A stretch of DNA of 64,000 bases from Periconia sp. R9002. Its lineage: Eukaryota; Ascomycota; Dothideomycetes; Pleosporales; Periconiaceae. This document shows, piece after piece, positions 34,618 through 47,295 of the stretch. How positions within the stretch are numbered: position 1 is the first letter of the stretch; every line of letters starts with the position of its first letter. Made by a program: the position numbers and the translations under genes. The notes beneath the pieces are model-generated. The model worked only from the letters and a program-made list of their open reading frames with translations. It was not told where the DNA came from and did not search any database. Location: positions 619,457 through 683,456 of the forward strand of contig JAMAHW010000011.1 in assembly GCA_023627715.1 (NCBI GenBank). The letters are read 5' to 3'.

Positions 34618-35304
34618 TCGAATAGTGCGAGGCATAGCAGTACGGGCGTTCTACACTACTATTCGGCGAGGATGTTACAAAGTCAGTGTTGGACAGAGCA
34701 ATGAACACTGCCGTTCACTTCTTGGTCGTTCCGGACGATGTCAACCTGAATGGAATAGTGAGATTTATTTTTGGAGATACCCACTGATTGAAACTTTTCG
34801 TTCATGGCTGCTCATAACCGCGTTTGAAGGGGAACAAATTGCTAAAGGTGATAATCTTTTCGCTCAGAGGGTGGCACCCCCTCATATGCATGATTTGGTT
34901 ATCAAGTATTGAAGCACGGGCATCTGTGCTTTTGAGCTAGGACGATAATTGTAAAAGACAGATAGTGATCAATTTGAGATTTTTGTAGTACAGGCGGCCC
35001 TTACCTTCTCAGTGCTGTTCTATGTGGTCTTATGGTGGGGCGGGATCGCTCCGCCAAATGATCTGCCTCTCAACTGAAAATTTCGTTCATGATCCTCAAT
35101 TCCTCGCATGATCACTTAATCTAACAAATTATGTACGTTTTTTCCACATGAGCAAAGCCATTGCTCGGGCCAAATTAAATACTTTGTTCAGAAAAGCTGT
35201 TCATAGATCACCAATTCAAACATGTCAATAAAGCAACCAAGTCTCAGAAACCTTTGCAAGTATCATGTGTGTGTATGTGCGTGCTGTATCAACCGTTTCG
35301 TAAC
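34618..35304. other. Convergent intergenic region
   Basis: 690 bp between convergent genes. No coding signal. Confidence 0.45.
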
Positions 35305-36062
35305 CTACGATTGCTTCCTCTCCAGCCTCTCACACTTCACATGGAACATGGCCGCCTTAACCAGCCCCTCCATCCCCCTCGCCAAACCCACGTTCTGCTT
35401 GAAAGCCTCCGTCTCCCTCAATTCCATATGCGCCTGCACACTTGGCCATCCAATCAACGCCGTGAAAAGCGACCCCTTCTGTCCTTCTTCCGCATCCCTA
35501 ACGGGAAAATCATTCTCGACGCCCCACCCATAGCTCACGCCCTGCACTGCGGCGCAGGTGTGTAGCGCCTTTTCCGCAAACTCGCGGAAGCGTGCAGTGT
35601 TTGCGTCTTTGATGGGCTGGGCGATTTCGGCAGGGAAGTAGGCGAGCATTACCTCTGTAATAGGAGCGTACAGGGCATGAGGGGGGTATGGCTGGACAGC
35701 GATGTGTTTTGTGAATTCGCCGTCGGTGAAGATATTGGGTAAATCTTTTGTGAGTTCGACACCATGCCTAAACCCCGGTTCCATTGACTCGGTTATCTGT
35801 CTATTCAAGGATGACGAATGAGGATGCACTGCACTTACGAGCTCGCAAACTTCTCGTGATCCTCGACGGAATCCCAATCAAAGAATGCCCACAGTTTGCG
35901 TGGATTCTCGATCTCTGTGCCCCAGAAAATTCTCAAAGGACCGCCTGGAGCCGCGAGTAGGGAGTTCCAGATTCTGGTTAGGGTTTGCCCTTCCGAGGTT
36001 GTTATGTCGGTTACGTTGAGTCCCGGCTTGATAGTCATGCGTCCGACTTCGGTGATGGTCAT
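35305..36062 (-). CDS. ABM-like dimeric alpha/beta-barrel protein
   Basis: Two exons (36062-35839 and 35800-35305) give 239 residues. The short 38-nt intron has GTAAGT and AATAG. The chain looks like two tandem ferredoxin-like units. First unit: MTITEVGRMTIKPG, then GGPLRIFWGTEIENPRKLWAFFDWDSVEDHEKF, the W-x-x-x-x-x-H pattern of ABM proteins. Second unit: ITEVMLAYFPAEIA, GVENDF and FTALIGWPSVQAHMELRETEAFKQN. Such proteins include monooxygenases and cyclases acting on polyketide-like substrates and many of unknown function. With the MFS transporter and Zn2Cys6 gene nearby it may belong to a small metabolite pathway, which is inference. Confidence 0.7.
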
Positions 36063-36523
36063 TTTGTTGCTGGTTTTTCGAGTTAACACGCAGTTCAAGT
36101 TATTTTAGACGAGGAGGCCCTTTGATTTGGAGGTAAATGAATGGGTAACACGAAATTCGCTGACAAATGCGACCATCTCGAATAGGCACCATAATTTCTT
36201 GTCCATATAAGGGACACCCCACCTACCAAATTTTTACCTACTGTAGTAAGGCTTCCGTCTAATACGGTTAAAACATTACTCTACTTAGTTAGGGTCGGCA
36301 TTTTGGGCCACGGACACGAGTACTCTTGATTTAAGACTAAAGCAACGTGTTGAGATAAATCCATAAAATAGTTGCAGGAATGATTGGCTTTTCTCTCCGA
36401 ATACTACCTAGTCCATCTATGGCAAAACCTGAAGCCGATTATGACTGCTTCCACTATATACAAAGACTACACAGAGGTGAAATTCACAGCATGAGTTTAC
36501 CGACAAAACAACAATAATCAATG
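36063..36523. other. Intergenic, no gene seen
   Basis: 460 bp between two minus-strand genes, with no coding signal. Confidence 0.45.
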
Positions 36524-37802
36524 TTATTCATGCTGCTTCCTTTCCTTCTCTACTCCCAATCGTTCAAACGGCCACTGCAATGCCGATAATCCTTCTGCGC
36601 CTATGATATCCTTGATTCTACCCATAGCATACTCACTCCAGCCTTGCAAGAACCAGACATCCGCGAAACTCTCGAACAATATTACAAAGTGTGCCAATAA
36701 GACCAATGCCGCAGTATGCGAAGACTTGACAAGAGTCATATATTCGAGAGGTACAAGAGACATCCACCGCAAAACGACTCCAACCTCAAGTCTGGACCGA
36801 GGAAGGTCCGGATGCAAGAAGTGCATATGTTTGTAAACGGTCTCGAGAGCGTTGAGAGCAGATATACAGGTCACGAGAGTGGCGTCATGGGTTTTGCAAA
36901 GAGAAGGCAAGACGGAGGAGCGCAATTGCTGAAATTGCGCTCCGATATCTTCGGGCAGAATATACTTGTCGGGGTCCGTTAAACGCTCATTGCTCAAAAC
37001 GTTCAGCGGACCGGACAAAACTATCTGCCAGTGGTCGCTGAGGACTGCGCCGATACCCCGCGTAAGCATGAAATGATGCACGATGTCGTCGACAAAGGAC
37101 GAGTTGGTTAGGTGAGCGTCTGATCGTCGCGCAATGGAGACCATGGAAATAAGGGTGAGGAGGGCACACATGGCAAATACGGCGTTGCAATTATCAATTG
37201 AGATGTTGCTCAACACGTCTCGGAATTGAGCCGTAGCCAGGGTTTGGTGGTAGCTGGACTGTGTTTCGTACTTGCTCTTATCCAAAGGTCGAAGATGGGA
37301 AAGATGCATCGCAGAAACCGCCAGAACGCCATGCATCAAAAAAGAGTGCGGAACAGCCATCTCAGGGACAATGGCACGCCAAAGGTGGCGGTCGGCCTCT
37401 CGGTGAGACAGCGTGTACGACGTCGAAGACGTAAAGTGACCCATTAGAAACAAATCTTCTGTCCATGTTAATGGCCTCTGCGACTGCTGCTCTGACAGGA
37501 CGAAAAGCGATAGAAAGGAGAAATCATCAAGGCGGTGGTTGACATGGTCACGTGCAACGTTCGGGTGGATTTGCAGTGGGCTGGAGGGGGAGGCGGTCCT
37601 CGGAGGAGCGTTTGGCAGCAGGCTGCACTTCTCGCCGCGTCTCCGACAGTGGCCGCACGGCACGTTGACGTCGCACTATTTGCGATCAGTTCTGCATGGT
37701 GAGTATATATAAAATTGATGTCGAAGTAGGTACCTTGACACGTCGTTGTTTACATCGTTCACAGCTGTGGCGCGACTTAGAGTGGGCACTCCGAGATGGC
37801 AT
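36524..37802 (-). CDS. Zn2Cys6 transcription factor
   Basis: Two exons (37802-37734 and 37675-36524) give 406 residues. The intron cuts the zinc cluster between Lys23 and Cys24; joined, it reads C14-x2-C17-x6-C24-x5-C30-x2-C33-x6-C40 (HSCERCKQRRVKC...GEKCSLL). The remainder follows the pattern of short C6 factors with FLMGHFTSSTSYTLSHREADRHLWRAIVPEMA and HSFLMHGVLAVSAMHLSHLRP, resembling the sterol-regulator (Upc2-like) and related group (PF11951-type region). It is a nuclear regulator. It is divergent from an RTA1 exporter with 393 bp between start codons; Upc2-like factors and RTA1 proteins both connect with sterol and lipid stress, so co-regulation is plausible. Confidence 0.8.
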
Positions 37803-38195
37803 GTACGGAAGGCTAGAAGGATACCTCCAACGCTATCTTGTGAGGCGGTCCATGTTCTCCCATGGATCGGTGGACAAAACGATCAGATGTTGTTTCAGTG
37901 TCAAATATTGGATGAGCGGCGCGGGCAAGGCAAACGTACTTGTTGTCATCGATGACAGCCTTTGTGTGAATGATGGTGAGACGGCAGAGGAGCTACCCGA
38001 CTTGGCACTACTCGTTCACTATACCCAATTGGGCATGGTGTACGAAACGTCGAGAAAATCATTGATAACCTCACCTCGCTTGCGGCGTCAGCGGAAGGCT
38101 GACAACGTTATTTTGCACCGGTGGATGGCGCATACAAAAGGCGGCCGGACGCCTCCCCCGGCGGTTGCTTGGGTTTTCGCTCAGACCAAAGAAAG
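37803..38195. promoter_or_regulatory. Shared promoter of the divergent Zn2Cys6 and RTA1 genes
   Basis: 393 bp between the start codons of two divergent genes. It must contain both promoters. I could not single out a strong CGG-pair operator by eye. Confidence 0.4.
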
Positions 38196-39267
38196 ATGAC
38201 GTCCCTGAACTCTATAGTCCTCTTTGTCGCCATCCAATTCTTCGCCCCCGCCCAAGCCGAGCAGCGCAACCACGAGCGGCCCAGTTACCGGACATGCACC
38301 GACGGAGTGACCCCCCAATGCCCCCTTGAGGCCACCACGTACGGTTACTATCCCAATCTCCCAGTCAATGCCTTTTTCCTGGCGCTTTTTGCTCTGCTTT
38401 TCCTCGGCTCGCTCGGCATCGGCATTTGGGCCAAAACATGGACGTATACGCTTGCGCTCGGCGGAGGAACGCTCCTCGAAGCCCTGGGTTATCTCGGTCG
38501 CGTCTTGATGCACAGCAATCCATGGAACAGACATGGCTTCGAGATGCAAATCTGCTGTCTCGTTCTCGGTCCATCCTTCGTCGCTGCCGCCATCTATCTC
38601 ACCCTTAAGCACTTCGTCTTATACTGTGGCCCCGAGCATTCGTTGTTGAAAGCGCGTCTCTATCCCTGGGTTTTTGTGGGATGCGACTTTGCTTCCATCG
38701 TCATGCAGGCCATTGGCGGTGGAGTCGCTGCTGGAGGAGGCAGCTCGGACAATCTCAACATCGTCAACGTCGGAAACAATCTGATTCTCGCTGGTATCGC
38801 GTTCCAGGTCGCTACCATGAGTGTGTGTGGTCTGCTCGTGGTGACGTATCTATGGCGCTATCGCAAAGCCCGTGCCACACGCCATGCATCCGACGAGAAG
38901 AGCGCTTTCGATCTCAGCAGGTCCCAGGGCACCGTGTCAAGGAAACTCTACGTATTCGGCGGTATCCTCGTACTTGCCTACGTCACTGTGCTTATTCGTT
39001 GCATCTATCGTCTCCCTGAGATGGCTGGTGGGTGGGGCAATCCCCTAATGCGCAAAGAGAAAGAGTTTCTCATCCTCGACGGAATGTAAGTTGCAATTCC
39101 CAGCTCTCGAACAGAACCGCACCGGCTTACTGACCACTGTTAGGATGATTGCCATCGCATGCATCGTCCTCACCGTTTTCCACCCCGCCTTTTTCTTCGC
39201 TCCCTTCGCCGATTTCCGAAAAGGCACCCCCCGCAAAGCCGATACCAGCGGCGACGTTTCCAACTGA
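38196..39267 (+). CDS. RTA1-family lipid-translocating exporter
   Basis: Two exons (38196-39085, 39144-39267) give 337 residues. A signal-like N-terminus is followed by a short extracellular part with cysteines (CTDGVTPQCP), then YGYYPNLPVNAFFLALFALLFLGSLGIGI, the RTA1 'Y-x-P-s-l-x-a-N' entry to the first of about seven membrane helices. Other family marks are EALGYLGRVLMH, QICCLVLGPSFVAAAIYLTLKHFV, DFASIVMQAIGGGVAA, RCIYRLPEMAGGWGN and the last helix FHPAFFF. RTA1 proteins (RTA1, RTM1, RSB1) are linked to resistance to 7-aminocholesterol or molasses toxicants and to sphingoid base export. Its divergent arrangement with a Zn2Cys6 regulator suggests inducible expression. Confidence 0.9.
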
Positions 39268-40413
39268 ACTTTCGTACCCTCAACTACACGTAGAATTCTT
39301 TTAGACAGATGTGCAGGGTCTGCCATCAATACAACCCTCGGACCCATATACTCCGTGGTAAACATACTATAGAACGCGTTTAATCTTCATTTGGCATATT
39401 GCCGTTTTCCCTTCCAATTCTCAACCTCATCACTGTGGTGTCAATGTGTACTCTTCTAGATATAAAGGGATAATATATACTTGTTTGGTCGCAACGAATG
39501 AGACCGCATAATCAAGCGGTGTAATAGTTGACCCAACGCGGCCGTCTAGCATGGCCCGATCTCTTGATACCAATTGACCGGTATAGCACCCGCATCTGCC
39601 ATTCCCCCGCACGTGTGGGTCCTTCCCACCATCTAATATAGTAAATTACTTCGACAGTCGACACTAGTTTTTGTATCACGCATGGCCCGCTCTTTTAGTG
39701 TTTGATGTGCATGTCAATCTTTGTCTAAATAGCTATACATCGGTCGGATGGTTTTGTGGAGTGGTTTGGTTCATGTCGCTGTTCTATGTTGTATTTTGGG
39801 AGTCAAATCATTAAATATGAGAATCTATCTGGGCAAGCAGTAGCCAATGTTGGATATGGAAAGGCTGGTCCATTGGAATATACGAGAATAAGGATCCTAG
39901 TATGATTTGACGTGCGAATCAGTGAGGTTACATGTCAGTTTCGATTATGTGCGGGAGGAAACGTGATGCGCGAATTTAGTGTAGTTGATGGAGAGCATTT
40001 ACGACGCGTTGCTCAGTGGCAGTTGATGCTGTTTTAAATACTTACATTTTGCATGTCATGTTCATCACCCATTTCATCGATCAAGGTAGTAGATGATCCC
40101 GCGATCAATCAACACAGAACACGGAAAAATACAGAGTGGTCTTCGGCCCAGACGCAAACGACTAAATTGGAGCGCACGGTATGCGGGCGAATAAAGATTC
40201 AGCTACACCGGTGCGGGGGATTAGAGTCACTTGTTCTGTTTCTGCCTCCTTGCATTGAGGCAGTGCCAGGCTGAGCTGCAGGCGGTGTGGTGATTTCCAA
40301 GCCTATTCTCGCCTTTCACAACACTTCACTCCACCTCTTCTCAACTTCAAGACATATTACACAGACTCGTTCGCGATTTTTCCCCCTTGAAATAGCCCAA
40401 AAACAACATCAAG
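39268..40413. other. Intergenic, no gene seen
   Basis: 1.1 kb without a recognisable gene. The 3' half would be the promoter of the C2H2 gene. Confidence 0.45.
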
Positions 40414-43400
40414 ATGGAAAGAAGCTCGGATAAAACACCAGACGGAGTCCACTACACTAGAATAGGAAGGATCAGTAAAGTAACAAAAGGATTGAAAGTC
40501 CATAACTGTCAATGCGGTCGTGTAAGTTGACTTCACACTGGATATCCTTGTGCTCCAGGATAGTTGCGATATGCGATGACTGACACTTACACAGTCATAC
40601 ACCCGAGCAGAGCATTTGAGGTATCCATAGCCCCCTAAATCCTATTGTTAAGCTTCGTTGACCACTATGTAGGCGACACCAAAAGCACCACAGTCAGGAT
40701 GCCTTGATCTGCGAATTTCCTGGGTGCGGGAAACCTTTTTATAGGATTGATCTCTTGCAAAGACATCAGGAACGACAGTGGGCAGCCTATCTGATTCTCA
40801 TACGATGTCGCTAAGCCATAATAGCAACGAATTAGAACCTGATCCATCCCATACTGAGAGTTCAAGGTCAGTGATACTCCGCCAAGCAAAGTCATGCAGA
40901 GTCCCCCGCAGTAAACCCTCATGTAATCTTACCACCCGTATCAAGCTTATGGCCCCCGGGTCGGGATTCAACTACAATAGCGGGGTTTCCACCTCTGCCA
41001 CCGCAAATATCATCTTGGTCCCAAGCTATCCACGGCGAAAATTCGGCCCTAGATAGCTCGCGGCCATGGTCACTCCCGATGTCGTCAAATCCTTCACAAA
41101 ACGCAACTTCCATTCCCGTGGCTTCGGCGATTGATGCTCGAGTGGGATGCACTTTGCTTCAAAACAATCAACCAACAGATGAGACCATTAACCTTTCACT
41201 CGCTCCCGTGAATTGGGGTGAAGTTTTTGGCCCCCCATTGCCTTCGGACTCTGGATATCGCAGTGGCCTTGGCACAGATACCGCATCTGTTTGCTCTATT
41301 GACTCGATTGGAACCTCTTTAGGCCTTCCAACAGATTTTCTCCGGGAGTTTGTCGCGTTCTTTGGCGACACATTGATCGAGAAGTCCGGTGCGCGGCAAT
41401 GGATAAGTTACGCAATAGCACATAACACGCAGGAGTACATCGATACTGTTATACAACAACTATTGAAGCAATTCACGCTAGAGTTGTCGAGAGATCGTGC
41501 AAGTGCTCTGGCTCAAGGGGGTTCGTATATGTCGCGGGATCACCTCCTAGCGAATGCAACAACCTTGATCCGACGTTACAGACCGAAGATTACACATCAT
41601 GTTCGAGAAAATGCGGCTACATCGTCTGTAACTGCAGCTTCACTAGCCGAACGTCTACACGCACTTGGCCAGCAACTATCACTTTCCGAACGTGTTGGGC
41701 TCTTCACAAAGCCTTCAGCCACTGACAGAACCATTCAGGATCATGAGATGGAAGAAGACCTTGAATTAGAACAACCCATCGATCTTGAAGCTGTTAGGAG
41801 TATGATGATCTCCGGCGAAGCTTTCCGTTCACTGGCCTTGAAATTGCGGCAAACATTCTACTATGACGATCGTTCAGAAATGCAAAAGATCTCGATTCGA
41901 CACAAGGAATTATGGCCATACAGTCGGGTCCATCTCAGCGTAGATTGGGACCCAGTATGTTTCATGCGCACACAGTACGGTGCAAATTTCCCATCGATAG
42001 GATCGGTGATAGTCATCACTGGATCAGCGCTTTATGCACACGCCACCACATGCGCAGATTACATGGGAAAGGTCTGGCCAAAGACTGGTATCGCACTTTT
42101 GAACTGCTTAGACTCTATAATTGGTGGAGCGCCAAGAAAAGGTAATCGTCACTCAAAGGTCATCTCTAATTCATCAGTACAGTTAATGAGGTTACAGTCT
42201 TTCACTTTCGGGATATGAGTGTTTCGGTCACCATTAAATCGGGTGGAATCATCCAAGTGAGTGCGATGGTGAGTGAAACCAATCTCGTGATTGAACTCAT
42301 ACAGCAACTTGCCTGGTTAGGCTCTGCATTAAGCACCTCACCTTTCGGTGGTGGAGATGTAGTCTATTCAAAACCCAGGTTCGTTGAGGGAGCAGAACTG
42401 GAAGAAGTCTTTATGCAGTACCAGTTGGAGCCAATACATACTACAGAAACGGCATGTTGGCTTCCGCTGTTCTCCGGATCTGTCATCGCATCCGGGTTTC
42501 CCATACCTTCCCGTGAACGCGAGGTCGGTCTAGAGATTCCATTGGAGATACTTGCTGGAATTGTAGGGGTACGACATGCCGTTGAATATGAAGGTGGAGT
42601 GGTGATGAAAGGGTTTTCTCACATGCTTGTACCCATACGAAAAACAGGCGACATAATCCAATGGCACGCCGTTTCTAGCCGGGACCCAGATGAACGCTTG
42701 TCATATCGCGAAGGACTAGCCATGTGCAGTGAGAGAGCATTATTAAAGGAAGTCAACCTTGAGGATATCACTCGCTGCCGTGCAATTGTTGGGTGGTGCA
42801 CAGTCGCCAAGTCCCTCTTAGGCTCCAGCTTGGCCAACTACGAAAACATCTACTACTCAGGTGCTGAAGACGCCAGTACATCTTTCAAGTGCGCTGGAGG
42901 TTCTCTGGGTTTTCAGCAGTTTGGGACGGCAACGTTGGACTTCAGATTCGGGGTAAAAGATGGTAAATGTCATTTCCAGCGCAATGGACCCTACCGCAAT
43001 ATTGTTTCTGCTGCAGAAAAGACACCCGTGGTTCTTTATGATACCGGTAAGTTATGATTGGATCGAATGTAGCGGCGAGAGACAGAATGAGGACGTAATC
43101 TCAAAAGTCATAATTTGATGGCGATATACTAGAATGAATCTTGCTAACTTGGGGTTTGCGCTCAAGGTGAGAAACGCGCCTGGCTTGTCCCTGCATCAAA
43201 CGTCATGCTTCACATGGTCCAGCACAAGCATCATTTGGAGCCTTTCGAGGTTGACGGACAACGCATCGACCTGGACACGAGTATAGACGTGAATTCTACG
43301 GCCAAGAGAGTCTTGACGACCCTTGAATCACTACGCCTGTCCGACGATGATAACTACACGTTCAGAGATGCTATTCTGAATATTTGGTCTCTGCTTGAAT

Positions 43401-44326
43401 TTCTCATCGATCAAAACATAACTCGCGAGAAGAGTTCATCTGGCGTACCTGTAAAAGCAAATTTTCATGAAGTTCTTCACGGTTTCGAGTTTAAGGCAGT
43501 AGTCGAAGAACGATCACCATTTCGTCAAAAGCAAACACAGCTGAATAGGACAACGGGAGGGTGGCCGCGACTGGTGCGCGACATTGATGCCCTTGTTCTT
43601 CTCGCCAATGGTTTCGAAGATATTATAAGACCAGCGAAAGAAGGGAATGCCAACCTCTGTTATGCTTCGAAGAACGTCCCAAAGGGGAAAGATTACCTAG
43701 CCGCCTCGACTCGGTCAATGCAAGATCTTTACGACGTAGCTGGTTGCAGATACAACCGTAAATATCTTACATCCACACGCTTAAAGTGGCATCAAGGCGA
43801 CTCAGTTCTTTTTACCGGCTGCAGGCAAGCAGAGTTGAACTGCTGTAATTGCGACAGGCTTCAGCAAATACATTCTAACTCTGCTATCAGCACAACAATT
43901 CCGCCACAAATCATAGCCGAAAGAGGAGCGGTCATCTTCGGGAATTCAAGGTCGTCAGGGAATACTTTCCTTAAAAAGCGAAAGAGAAATACTGTCGAAG
44001 CTGGGGTGTTTTACAATCAAGATAATCTACCCATCATGGTTACCAGCAATCAAGAGCACCCAGAGCATGAACCGCTTTCAGATGCAGACACTTGTCTCCA
44101 GACCGGATCTGATGGTACAATCGAGTCAATGCAGAGTAGTGTCACGAGTTACACTACACAGTCGCATCCAGGCATACTGCTTAGCGTTCCAAAGGTCCCT
44201 ACAGAAGCTGCATTAGAAATGAGACCGAAAAAGCGATCGTGGCTCCCAGAATTTACCTCCATCCTAGCTCATAAAGAGAGTGCGACTTTGGTAGCATCCG
44301 CCTCAAAGCGAGCAAAAGGTTTGTAG
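40414..44326 (+). CDS. Large fungal C2H2 zinc-finger protein with GFPIP-type conserved region
   Basis: Seven exons were inferred: 40414-40521, 40595-40620, 40673-40777, 40825-40910, 40981-42141, 42183-43046 and 43167-44326, 1169 residues in total. Two C2H2 fingers are assembled across exons 1-4: NCQCGRSYTRAEHLRRHQKHH and ICEFPGCGKPFYRIDLLQRHQERH. The final His of the second finger exists only after splicing 40777 to 40825, strong support for that intron. The rest matches a family seen widely in fungi: ELIQQLAWLGSAL, CWLPLFSGSVIASGFPIPSRE, GLEIPLEILAG, MKGFSHMLVPIRKTGDIIQWHA and AWLVPASNVMLHMVQHKH. That region often accompanies HET or ankyrin modules, but its role is unknown. A basic KKRKRN stretch may be a nuclear signal. 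Introns 4 and 6 are the least certain; intron 6 uses an AAG acceptor. Confidence 0.7.
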
Positions 44327-47060
44327 ATAGTCATGCGTTAGTGGTTTTGGAGAGGGTTTTGTTTTGCAAAAACAAGGAAAATTGCAGCCGTTGATATGCC
44401 ATTACTTAAAATTAACGGTAGAGGTTTCATTCGCGCGTCGATATCATTCTCGTCGAACAATATTACAAATGATGGCTGCCATGCCTCCAGGATTCAGTAT
44501 CTAGAGAGGAAAATCGATGGGTGGCTTGCAAAGAAATCCATCTTTTTTTTATCAGGGTGGACAGCCTGGTCGACATATCAGTGGTATTGATTTATTGACC
44601 TCGATCGAAAGAAATCAATTTCAGTCAGATGGTCGTTTTTGGATGTCTGGAAGAGTGAGATCTTAAAGCACGTAATGGTGAACACATGAGCACCGAAGGA
44701 AATCAAGAGAGAAAGACTCCAAGATCGATCCAAATGTTCGAATATCATGATGTTACGTCTATGCCATGAGTAAGTTACTGGAGTATACATGACTCTTTCC
44801 CATCTATTTCCGCACAAGAACACTGCATTTGAACTACCTGTGAACGCCAAATGATGAATATACGGTCAGGAGTTTCTGCTTTTGAGTGAAATCCACTCAC
44901 AAGTCTTGGATCCGCAAGTGAACGGGATGGCCCATGCCTTCGGTTTGACATACGTCACCACTGTTCGACTGCGCAGACCTAAAACTCCCGAATTTATGTA
45001 TGATATCCTACATTTCTGTCATGAATTCATTGAGGGCGAGGATGTACCAACTGCGTTGGAAGTCATCGTCATGATTGCTCAAGCTGCTGGTACCAGTGAT
45101 GTTGCCTACATTAGTATATTTTTGATCAATGCTACCTGGTACCCCTCACCCAGATGGAAAACACTTTCGACTGTGTCTTCGGCCCTGGGAAATCGGGTCT
45201 CGACAATTCGGATTGAAGACTGACACCCTCGAATCAAGCCTGAAGCGGTCAGATACAGCCATCTTGTACCACAAAGAAGTTTTGAAGAATAAGGTAGTAT
45301 AAACCAAGGCGAGATGCATCTACTGCGCACAGTTGCAAACAAAAAGCTTGGTGAAGGAGGCTAAAGCATTCATTGGGTTGACTTCCTTATTAGCGGGGAC
45401 GTATCTGGGCATAACTCTGCGGACTATGTTGCAGTAACATAGTGACTCAAGTCTGCCAAAAAAAGAAAAAAAAACCAAACGTCGTATAGGCAATCAAAGC
45501 TACAATGATCAGCAGCATTGGGCCTGATTCATAACCTAGCCAGCCTGGACCCGAATGATTCATTTACTGTCCCAATCATCCACTAAAAAATATTAAAATT
45601 CCACTTGGTACCTTGTACAAGTCCATCGCTGCGAACGTCGGGTGCGCTTGTGGATGGTAAAGTCGCACAGGCGACTTGCGCATACTCAGATTGTGAAAAC
45701 CTAACGCGACCATATTGACTGCTGACTGGCGACTTTTTGTTGGGTGAATCAATCTCAGCAGAGGCCGCATGTCGGTACTGAGCTACTCTGATTCACGGGG
45801 AAGAGGGGAGCGGCTGTTCTCATCGATATTGAAACACAGTCTGAGCCCAAATGGAAGACACTACCTGTGCCGTAGAATTTTCTAGATGCTTTCACCCAGT
45901 AGGCGTTTTGGCATTGATCATGACCTCTTCACATGGGGTGTATGTAAGATGCACTACATCAATGGGCTCAAATACCTATGCAGCGCCGCGAAGCGGCGCG
46001 GGGCAGGTACGTGCAAGTGCCACAAGCACACTAGTGGGGATTTTCTGCTTAGCTTCCGCACACCTCAGCTTCCAGCAAATCTATCTGTTTGAGTGGTCAG
46101 TGGGTGTCTTTGTTTCGAATAACTATTGTTTGATTTTGCGTCATACATGGACACTAGGTTACTAATCGAAACAAAGCGACACTGGGCTGCATGCGGCGGC
46201 GCAAGCCAACCAAGCCACCAAATGAAACCCCCCCCCACTCCCTGCTCGGGCGTTGCAATTCTCGCTCGGTTTTACTCTATTTGTGAGTGCACCTAGACAC
46301 GGATCAAAGAAAATAAGCAAACAAGAAGAGACAGAAGAAACAAAGAAAATGGGCGAGTTGGTTGTGGCCAGAGACTACAGTGGTTCTTTTGTGAGGCATG
46401 CTTACATGTACCTAGGTACGCAGACTAGCGGGTCAATGGTACTTTGAACGCTTGCAGAAAAGCCCTTGAAGTCATGACATCCAAAGAAGACAAGAAAAGG
46501 TTTTGGGTAGCTTGTTGCACATCGATTTCACGGCCATTGAAGCTATCAACAACGCACAATGATTCTTGAAGCTGGTCCAACATGTCTCGCCACAATCATG
46601 AATAGCCCACCTACTCTCTTCATCCGGTGTCTCTTTTTCTCTATTCCTCAATCCACTGTTTGAGACAAAACTAGATCCTGGGCCTGTTAAGTGGGCTTGG
46701 GCATGTGAGGCTTGCAGAAGGTTTCTATTCTACAGCAAACAATTGCAAGGAAAACGCCCCACCACAAACTTCAGTGCTTGCGCTGTGATTGCTTCCTGGT
46801 AAAATAGTTTGTGCAATGAGATTGAGGGTTTTCTTTTCACTATATTCACTGTAGATATAAGGTGCGCTGTGTCCAACCTTCATGGTTGTCTTCTTCAAAC
46901 CCCCCGGAGAATTTCCGATCCCTCTTTTGATCTGCAAGCATTTGCTCACCCCATTCATCTTTCACCATAATTTCGATCAACATCTAGTAGAAGGTAATAT
47001 GTTGAAAGAAGTAGTTGTGTGTCATCATTAACTCTGCTGCAGGCTTCATCTGTTTCTATC
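44327..47060. other. Gene-poor region with an unassigned short frame
   Basis: The only noteworthy frame is at 44882-45223 (+), 113 codons from a TTG (YVTTVRLRRPKTPEF, ALEVIVMIAQAAG), which has plausible protein composition but no good start, splice sites or family. It may be a gene relic. A C9 tract lies near 46230. Nothing else is supported. Confidence 0.35.
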
Positions 47061-47295
47061 ATGAACTCTACCTGTCCCAGTGGAGCAGGCTCAAATCAAG
47101 GCCCGGAACAGAAGCTCGAGATTAGGAAGAACGAAAAACGACAACCAAAATCACAAAGCGAGGATACGGTAAGTACCTTTTCTTTTTACTTGCCATCGGA
47201 AAAGAACCTATGAACAGTGCAATCGTCGCAACAGTCAACTGGATTACTGGCGGTGCCAACACACATTTGTACTTCAAAAGAAACACTCAAACTAA
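47061..47295 (+). CDS. Possible small two-exon protein
   Basis: An ATG opens 36 codons (MNSTCPSGAGSNQG to SQSEDT) ending exactly at a GTAAGT donor (47169). An AACAG acceptor 49 nt later leads in frame to 25 more codons (CNRRNSQLDYWRCQ...) and TAA at 47293-47295. The splice signals are good, but the 61-residue product is basic, low in hydrophobics and unlike any family I know. It could equally be chance or a relic of a longer gene. Confidence 0.25.

Noticed and set aside
37696..38199. 167-codon plus-strand frame across the Zn2Cys6/RTA1 promoter
   Set aside because: It runs antisense through the first exon of the Zn2Cys6 gene and has no family motif, so it is a chance frame.
44882..45223. 113-codon frame starting at TTG
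   Set aside because: No ATG, splice site or recognisable motif. Kept only as a remark in the intergenic entry.
46225..46240. Short poly-C tract
   Set aside because: An isolated homopolymer with no associated gene or repeat structure.
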